The translations under genes were made by a program, and so were the position numbers. From the NCBI GenBank assembly GCA_033032175.1, contig CM065328.1, forward strand, positions 4,588,690 to 4,652,689: DNA of 64,000 nt, in the 5' to 3' direction. This document shows, in pieces, positions 59,901 through 64,000 of the stretch. Below the pieces are notes generated by a model. That model searched no databases. It saw only the letters and a program-made list of their open reading frames with translations, and was not told the DNA's origin. Within the stretch, counting starts at the first letter, position 1, and every line of letters starts with the position of its first letter. The stretch is from Saturnia japonica (taxonomy: Eukaryota; Arthropoda; Insecta; Lepidoptera; Saturniidae).

Positions 59901-62854
59901 AAACGGGAATTAGAAAACGTGATGTCACCATTCAGGAAATATGAACGTTAAACTCTTGCGTAAGTTGTCACCTTTGTCACTGTTATCATACAAAATGACA
60001 TACAAAATTAATGATGACGTCACGGGACCATAATTCCGCGTTTTTGTTGCATATTTTTTATTGAAATGAAAACATATTTTGAAATCACTTTTTGTGGTTT
60101 ATTAATGAAAAAAAAATCAAATATTTTTAACATATAAAGTGTACAAAAGAATATTTCAAAAGTTCGCAACTCTCGGATTACGAAATTTGTGAAGAGCGGT
60201 TTTTTATGCGGTTGGCGGGCTAGTGTTTCATGGATAATACAAATATGGCTTTCAGAAACGTACAAATCGCAAAGACGCGTACAGCCAAATGGATTGTAAA
60301 AAATGGCATCAATAATTGCAAAAGCCATTACGGTCCAAAGGTCCTTGGGATTTATCTAGGAGGTTACACCCAATATTGCCTGTATATTATGACACTGTTT
60401 ACGCGCAACTGTGATGAAAATCTATATTTTTATTAAATACATAAAACCTAAATATATTGTGTGGTGGAATGAAACCGTCGGTACGTAGCCATAGCAGGTT
60501 TTTAAATATTTTTCCAGAAGATCCCGATCAGCCTTATCATCCCGAAACTAGTGCACCATGGACGAATAACAATTGGAATGTCGCACCGGTAATTTATTTT
60601 AACTTTATTTTTCATATGTATTACCATCTTCTAGCATCCCCTTGGCTAGTTAAACACCCTCCTGGAGATCCATTAAATATCAAACATGGAAGGTTATTCT
60701 GGAACTTCCTATTAACTCTATTTAGGATCTATTGCGCGACGCATTACTGTTGAGTTTTGACATTCTTGTGAAGAATCAATAAAAATAATTATTTTGAATA
60801 ATGCTTTCGTTGGCCATGTTTGTTTGCTTTTTTTTATTAATTTCAATTAATATGAGGCAGGGTTTCTCAAAGTGGGACACGTGAGCCGTTGATTTTAGGT
60901 GGAACGCGACAAACTTTAAGCTATGGTGGATGACTCGCTTGCTATAGTCGAACAAGTTCGTGCGCGACCGTCCCATGTGAGAGACGTTGGCGGGGACGAT
61001 GTAGCACGACATTACTTCCTACAGTACACTGAAGTAAACAGTATGTTTGAAATAATCACCTAAAGCCGCTCGGTGGATAACACGCACTAGAGCTGCCCTC
61101 TGACTGTATTTTTTGGATTACCTACTTACGATTTGATAATGCTTTATGAAAATGTCATTATTATCTTTTCGCCAAAATATATTATCTACTAGAAACTTTG
61201 TAAGTTTTAATTTAAAATATTTCTACTTGGTTTTATTTTTATTTTCATAAGAGATATAAGAAATATAAGTTTTTGCTTAAAGTTTAATACAAAAACAATT
61301 TTAAATTCAAGGAAGTAAGTAATATAATATTTCATAATTAGTTATAAATTGCGTAATCGCGATTATTGTGTACTGATGTTAACCTAGTTTTCGTTTCGGT
61401 CGTTCGTATGAAGACTTAATCCGTGTTTACTTCAGTGTACTGTGACTTGCGGGTCTACGTCACGCAAGTGCACATGCTTCTCTTGCCCGCTACATGACCC
61501 GCTCTCATTATCGTCTGTGGTACCTCGCCCCCGCCAATGTGTCAGAAACATAGGACGGTCGTGCACGAACTTGTACGACTACAGCTAATCATTAATGTGA
61601 TTTGATTATTATGCTTGTACTTTTACTGGCAACCCGTATAAATATTATACGACAAACATTGCCAACGCACCCGTGTAGACAAGTATCGACATTTTTTGAG
61701 GAATAAATTAATTTTTCAAATTATAATATAGCCTGTGTTACTCGCTGGTACTGTAACTTTATATTGGTGAAAGAATTTTTAAAATCGGTCCAGTAGTTTT
61801 CGAGTTTATCCATCAAAAACAACGAAAAAGTCAAATCTTTCCTCTTTATAATATTGGTATCTTTTATATAAAAATCTCATGTCAGGGTGTTTGTGGTCGC
61901 ACTCCTCCGAAACTGCTGGAACGATTTTAATGATTTTTTAAATGTATATTTGATAGGTATGAGAATAGGTCGTAAAGTATTTTTCATACCGCTAGGTGAT
62001 TTTATTAGGGTGTCTATCCAGTTTTTTTTTTTAACTTTGACATAATTTTAATTACAATTTTTTTTAATTTGGCATCAATAAATACCTATAATCCCGAATT
62101 TTCACCCTTCTACCCCCCATTTTTTAATCACGTTTTTGTATTTTTGTATGAGTATAAAATTTATGTTTTATTATCGGCGCGTCACCGAAGATATCCGAGC
62201 GTTCCCCAAAAATATGTATTTAATTATCAACAGCTAGTACCAGTCTTTATATGAAAATACTTCTAAGTGATATGTTTAGTTTGGATTCAAACAACCGTAT
62301 GTGAGAATGTCTCCTCATATTGTTGTTATTATTCAGAACACGGTGGGAGTGGGTGCGGTATTCGCAGAACCGCCGGAGTCTCCGCCGAGGCAGTTGCTAC
62401 AACCACCACCGGAGACGCCCACTTTCCCACAGGTAAGAAACCATATTCCCAGAGTTTTTGATTGGATCTTGATCTGTCATGTAGGGGTATTTATTTTAAT
62501 TCTGATACTTACCTTATTTGGCCCTATAGTATATAATATTGGTGGCATTTTACGTGATATATCAATGAAAAAATTATGACAAAAAATATAGTCACCTAAT
62601 ATGATGTAGAAGGCGCCATATATTAACATGACATTATGTTAGATTGTTTATATTTTATAATGTGCGAAATATTCGCACAAGTTAACTGAATTTTATAAAT
62701 TCGGTACAAATTATCTTCACTGTTGCACATATCGAGAACCCCATACATATTGTAGTTTAGTGTCTTTCGCAGGAACTGCCTCCGGTGAGTGACGTCGACC
62801 ACAGGGGTATGTTACCGCCTCCGCCGCCGCCTCCGGTCTTACCCCTACTAGGGA
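44676..62854 (+). CDS. RPRD2: RPRD2 orthologue: CID-domain RNA polymerase II CTD-binding protein, 11 exons, 3' end beyond the window
   Basis: The product belongs to the regulation-of-nuclear-pre-mRNA (RPRD) family, nuclear proteins that bind the phosphorylated tail of RNA polymerase II. Exons I can support: 44676-44962, 47619-47766, 48058-48187, 49553-49728, 50645-50819, 52950-53087, 53653-53772, 59022-59144, 60518-60588, 62337-62432, 62773-62854. All have AG acceptors and GT donors, and all phases fit, giving 515 codons before the last visible donor. Residues 1 to about 140 form a CID domain (SMSSWCLQQRSHHKKIV, LVLFYLANDVIQYSKRK, IFKIWEQRSVYDEEF); SSWC..HH is RPRD2-like rather than RPRD1-like. 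Residues 146-275 are a predicted coiled coil ending in YKTFGTRVRTLKRKLDEL. After that comes an acidic, Pro-rich, low-complexity region. The last exon(s) lie past 64000, and a small extra exon in a large intron could have been missed. Confidence 0.9.
45217..46060 (-). pseudogene. Non-LTR reverse transcriptase C-terminal fragment in RPRD2 intron 1
   Basis: On the - strand pieces in three frames follow the family order: GFADNILLF (the polymerase FADD box with the second Asp read as Asn), SEDPIELQTIMVELNEVS, LEMNILKTKVMTN, LPCLMYSCQTWLFDSTTNRK, LKDRIRHNKIRKQTKVIDAL and the terminal CRGRPKTRWKDELEV. It is broken by frameshifts and lacks the N-terminal half. The polymerase could not work. The clade is RTE-like or CR1-like; I cannot decide. 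Confidence 0.7.
47366..47455 (+). repeat. LINE 3'-end-like repeat
   Basis: gattccatcatgtgggcttt then atgcttgtttgccacctttc and an A-rich end. This pattern marks the 3' end of CR1-type lepidopteran LINEs. A second one is at 48360-48430. Confidence 0.45.
47619..47766 (+). CDS. RPRD2: RPRD2 exon 2
   Basis: Encodes DEKVRPKILRIFKIWEQRSV and the end of the CID. Acceptor TTACAG, donor CAG|GTTAGT, ends in phase 0. Confidence 0.9.
48058..48187 (+). CDS. RPRD2: RPRD2 exon 3
   Basis: Encodes PQQLVNKIKQCTVLEADTDL and the start of the coiled-coil region. Acceptor TTTTCAG, donor G|GTAAGT, ends in phase 1. Confidence 0.88.
48360..48430 (+). repeat. LINE 3'-end-like repeat
   Basis: gccatcaggcatacctcatg then cttgtttaccac and an A-rich end; compare 47366-47455. 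Confidence 0.45.
48470..48585 (-). repeat. tRNA-derived SINE fragment
   Basis: On the - strand an A-box-like TAGCTCAATGGTTT (48561-48574) is followed by a B-box-like GGTTTCAATCC (48527-48537). Both are at about tRNA spacing. Confidence 0.5.
49170..49428 (+). mobile_element. Full-length non-autonomous Helitron-like element (259 bp)
   Basis: It starts A|TC and ends CTAG|T (49425-49428), the insertion signature of Helitron-type elements. The body matches 24199-24465 (head ctaatattataaagctga; tail acgcagacgaagttgcgcgg). Confidence 0.8.
49553..49728 (+). CDS. RPRD2: RPRD2 exon 4
   Basis: Encodes VEKELNEGIACVERYTQALQ and more coiled coil. Acceptor TTTACAG, donor TAT|GTAAGT. A Helitron-like element ends only about 125 bp upstream of this acceptor. 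Confidence 0.88.
50645..50819 (+). CDS. RPRD2: RPRD2 exon 5
   Basis: Encodes YKTFGTRVRTLKRKLDELIS, closing the coiled-coil region, then an acidic Pro-rich stretch (PPQHDEDVPSPGPDEDLDLP). Acceptor TTACAG, donor T|GTAAGT. Confidence 0.88.
51060..51320 (-). repeat. tRNA-derived SINE (well preserved)
   Basis: On the - strand the head has A box TAGCCTAGTGGT (51300-51311) and B box GGTTCGAATCT (51258-51268). It continues through a body (ccgagtatgtttttaggccc on +) to an end near 51060 (catcacgcctgtattcccc). A tRNA-like head with internal RNA polymerase III promoter followed by an unrelated body identifies a SINE, not a tRNA gene. Confidence 0.85.
51567..52890 (-). pseudogene. RTE-like reverse transcriptase in RPRD2 intron 5, antisense, broken
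   Basis: Four frame-shifted pieces follow the order of one reverse transcriptase: MKSGKAARYDRVSVEMLKTG and VPGEWRKAVIVPL (fingers, 52890-52504), FLDLEKSYGKVIRNEMWLAL (palm, 52495-52235), LVKCLLYADDQVLLATSAKD (catalytic YADD, 52232-51990) and EFVYLGSMFTRDGKCERDI to LVPTLMYGSESW (thumb and connection, 51983-51567). The endonuclease is absent, so it is 5' truncated. The YADD site is kept but stops and frameshifts prevent translation. It lies antisense to the host gene. Confidence 0.85.
52950..53087 (+). CDS. RPRD2: RPRD2 exon 6
   Basis: Encodes TFNTTLGADGSLYNMGLSSF; low complexity. Acceptor TTCCAG, donor G|GTAAGT. The phase joins without creating a stop (codon TTG across the junction). Confidence 0.8.
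53125..53340 (+). repeat. tRNA-derived SINE, family 2, copy 1
   Basis: A box TGGCTCAGTGGT (53127-53138), B box GTTTGAATTCC (53165-53175), then a body gggtgaaagaaaacatcgtg shared with 53932-54165. Confidence 0.75.
53653..53772 (+). CDS. RPRD2: RPRD2 exon 7
   Basis: Encodes NEKPDFNINDFLKNLIPTEN, a short conserved-looking helical motif. Acceptor TTTTAG, donor AG|GTGAGT. Confidence 0.8.
53932..54165 (+). repeat. tRNA-derived SINE, family 2, copy 2
   Basis: A-box-like TGGCTTAGAGTG (53932-53943), B box GTTCGAATCCC (54005-54015), body ggtgaaagaaaacatcatga. The A-to-B spacing is larger than in copy 1, indicating an insertion. Confidence 0.72.
54751..55743 (-). pseudogene. Mariner transposase (DD34D), broken
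   Basis: Start at ATG 55743 (MKLTRENFRTMICYDF). N-terminal helix-turn-helix with TVYNWFNEFKRGR and LREGRPSTATTEDN. Then WIPHNLTEAQ (the WVPHEL box) and, near the end, LLHHDNASSQTAKQTIDYL and YSPDLAPCDFYLFSKIKEKL, giving second and third Asp spaced by 34. The frame ends DVKGHYFENT and TAA at 54751-54753. A stop at 55480 and at least two frameshifts separate these pieces, so no full protein can be made. Confidence 0.85.
55879..58546 (+). repeat. Dispersed repeat nested in the mariner leader
   Basis: Begins ggttctgatcctcaaaaagg and ataaaggaacccttatagga, and ends cgcgagtcccactcgcact and tggccga. These are the two ends of an abundant lepidopteran repeat, here swollen by further insertions. A (GTCT)n tract is at 55932-55955. 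Part of 56525-56670 is shared with 43940-44070. Confidence 0.65.
56715..57717. mobile_element. Short-TIR element nested inside the previous repeat
   Basis: Ends are inverted: GGCCAACTATAAATTACGTC (56715 on) and, reversed, GGCCATCTATAAATTACGTC (57717 back), about 23 bp with one mismatch. No transposase is seen in the 1-kb interior. The class is unresolved. Confidence 0.65.
59022..59144 (+). CDS. RPRD2: RPRD2 exon 8
   Basis: Encodes SQKSQDTLPGLDLLTPESTG. Acceptor GTTCCAG, donor G|GTAAAT. It is separated from exon 7 by a 5.2-kb intron full of transposons. Confidence 0.8.
60518..60588 (+). CDS. RPRD2: RPRD2 exon 9 (71 nt)
   Basis: Encodes DPDQPYHPETSAPWTNNNWN. Acceptor TTTCCAG, donor CCG|GTAATT. 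Phase agrees with the exons on both sides. Confidence 0.75.
60939..61588. repeat. Inverted-repeat element in RPRD2 intron 9
   Basis: Arms 60939-61040 and 61424-61588 are inverted copies (acaagttcgtgc, acgaccgtcc, cagtacactgaagtaaac), with extra sequence in the right arm. The AT-rich centre carries no gene. Likely a MITE. Confidence 0.65.
61740..61990 (+). repeat. Dispersed repeats (aaatcggtccagtagttttc type)
   Basis: Two adjacent segments, one with aaatcggtccagtagttttc and cctctttataatattggtat, the next with gaaactgctggaacgatttt, both of kinds common in lepidopteran genomes. Non-coding, intronic. Confidence 0.5.
62337..62432 (+). CDS. RPRD2: RPRD2 exon 10
   Basis: Encodes AEPPESPPRQLLQPPPETPT. 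Acceptor TATTCAG, donor CAG|GTAAGA. Pro-rich. Confidence 0.78.
62773..62854 (+). CDS. RPRD2: RPRD2 exon 11, last exon visible
   Basis: Encodes ELPPVSDVDHRGMLPPPPPP, acidic then poly-Pro. Acceptor TTCGCAG, donor A|GTGAGT. The gene continues past the right edge. Confidence 0.78.
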
Positions 62855-63089
62855 GTGAGTTTACACTTTTCATTTATTTAAACACTAGCAACCGCTCGCG
62901 TATTAGAACGCGTTGATTATTAAAGAAAAAACATAGGCCATATCGCTTGGGAAGAGCCTATGTAGGTTTCTATCACAATGTTTTTTTTAAATTGTATTAG
63001 TAGTTTCAGAGATCATTACCTCTTACAATGCATGGGGTGTTTTCGATGTATCACGAGAACATACATATCTCGTAATTTATTATTAATTA

Positions 63090-63756
63090 CTAGCTGACCC
63101 GCGCAACTTTATCTGCGTCATATAAGAGAGAGAGGGAGAGAGTGGGTAGTAGGCACTGTATTATAGGTGCCGCCCGCCTCCTACATTATTGTGCATAATA
63201 AAAATGCGCTCGCGGTACTTGATAATTATTTTGCTGCGGAGTTATTTTAAAACTGTCATATCTCCTAAGATATTCATTTAAATCAATTACTGTGAAGTGC
63301 AATTATGTTTTAATTTAAATACTTGTGAAGAATAACGTATTTATATCGATAACGATTAATACTATGAATATAAAAACACCTTCGCAAATAATTCATTATT
63401 TTAGAACCATTTTTATTACCATAAAAAAGGTTATATTGAGTAAGTTAGACATATGGTTTTTTTGAACTTTTCAAGAGAAACAATTCCGTCACACACGATT
63501 GTTGCGTAACTTTAACCATTCACGCAGCGCACGCAGTGGAAATTCTGAAAAGGAATAAATTTCCCCCGTTTTTGCTACATTTTTCATTGATGCTCCGCTC
63601 CTATTGCTCGTAGCATGATGATAAATTGCCTATAGCCTTCCTCGATAAATTGGCTATCCAACATTAAAACTTTTCTTCAATTCGAAACAGTAGTTCCTGA
63701 AATTAGCGTGTTCAACCAAACAAACAAACTCTTTAGTTTTATAATATTAGTATTGA
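63090..63756 (-). mobile_element. Helitron-like element, inverted, with internal extra sequence
   Basis: Reads in reverse the terminal CTAG (63090-63093) with gacccgcgcaactttatctg, and at the other end aaacaaactctttagtttta to attagta. About 400 bp of extra sequence, including a (GA)n tract at 63126-63145, separate the tail from the rest. It is downstream of RPRD2 exon 11. Confidence 0.65.
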
Positions 63757-64000
63757 TATTGTTATTGGTGAAAATACTCTAAAAATCTTCAGTAAGATGA
63801 CATCAACAATTGCCTTTTTTTAAATTACGACTTTGGTTTGAAATTGTATTGTTGAAAATATTTTTTCTTTAACATCATAGGTAATATTATTAAATGTTAT
63901 TTAAATAATAGGTGGGAGAAAAAGTTTCTTCGCATTTTTATATGAAAACTCAAGACATTTTCATCAAAGCTTATTTACATTTACTTGCAGTATATATGTG

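Noticed and set aside
1..64000. CRISPR arrays, bacterial operons, riboswitches
   Set aside because: No regular repeat-spacer structure or ribosome-binding-site-led gene clusters. Introns and eukaryotic transposons show this is nuclear DNA.

Overview
This is eukaryotic, intron-containing, AT-rich nuclear DNA, most probably from a moth or butterfly. The basis is inference from the repeats: Helitron-like elements with A|TC starts and CTAG|T ends, tRNA-derived SINEs with A and B boxes, mariner, P-like, hAT-like, R1-like, Jockey-like and RTE-like remnants, and 'cgcaaaaacggctgaacg'-type dispersed repeats of the kind common in Lepidoptera. No species can be named from the sequence alone. There are no rRNA genes, no functional-looking tRNA genes and no CRISPR array.

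Only two host-type genes are supported. (1) An 11-exon gene on the + strand starts at 44676 and runs off the right edge. It encodes a CID-domain RNA polymerase II CTD-binding protein, an RPRD2 orthologue. All exon junctions have consensus splice sites and compatible phases. (2) A single uninterrupted 854-codon reading frame on the - strand (25429-27993) encodes an apparently all-helical protein that I do not recognise. It is the only long intact frame among decayed mobile DNA.

Layout. 0.3-1.6 kb: a complete mariner-superfamily element (1302 bp, perfect 32-bp inverted repeats, TA duplication) with a dead DD41D-type transposase. 2.1-3.8 kb: a composite satellite of three units separated by CCTAAA-like hexamer arrays. 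4-9.5 kb: dispersed repeats only. 9.5-25 kb: a dense graveyard of P-superfamily (THAP9-like) elements. It holds two inverted copies of the THAP first exon, transposase exons on the - strand, a second more decayed copy of the 3' half, an element with about 190-bp inverted repeats flanked by an 8-bp duplication, and a 3-kb direct segmental duplication. 25.4-28 kb: the unknown 854-aa gene. 28-35.5 kb: repeats, a Helitron helicase remnant and a large fold-back. 35.5-39.1 kb: a hAT/ZMYM1-like pseudogene split by a 5'-truncated R1-like retrotransposon with a 13-bp target-site duplication. 40.0-44.1 kb: a wrecked Jockey/I-type retrotransposon (ORF1, endonuclease, thumb, RNase H pieces) and LTR-like repeat sequence. 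44.7-64 kb: the RPRD2 gene, whose introns contain two reverse-transcriptase pseudogenes, four tRNA-derived SINEs, Helitron-like elements, and a mariner interrupted by a repeat that itself contains a terminal-inverted-repeat element.

The transposons do not form a pathway; their nesting gives a relative time order. The RPRD2 product is expected to act on the phosphorylated RNA polymerase II tail. No function is assigned to the 854-aa protein.
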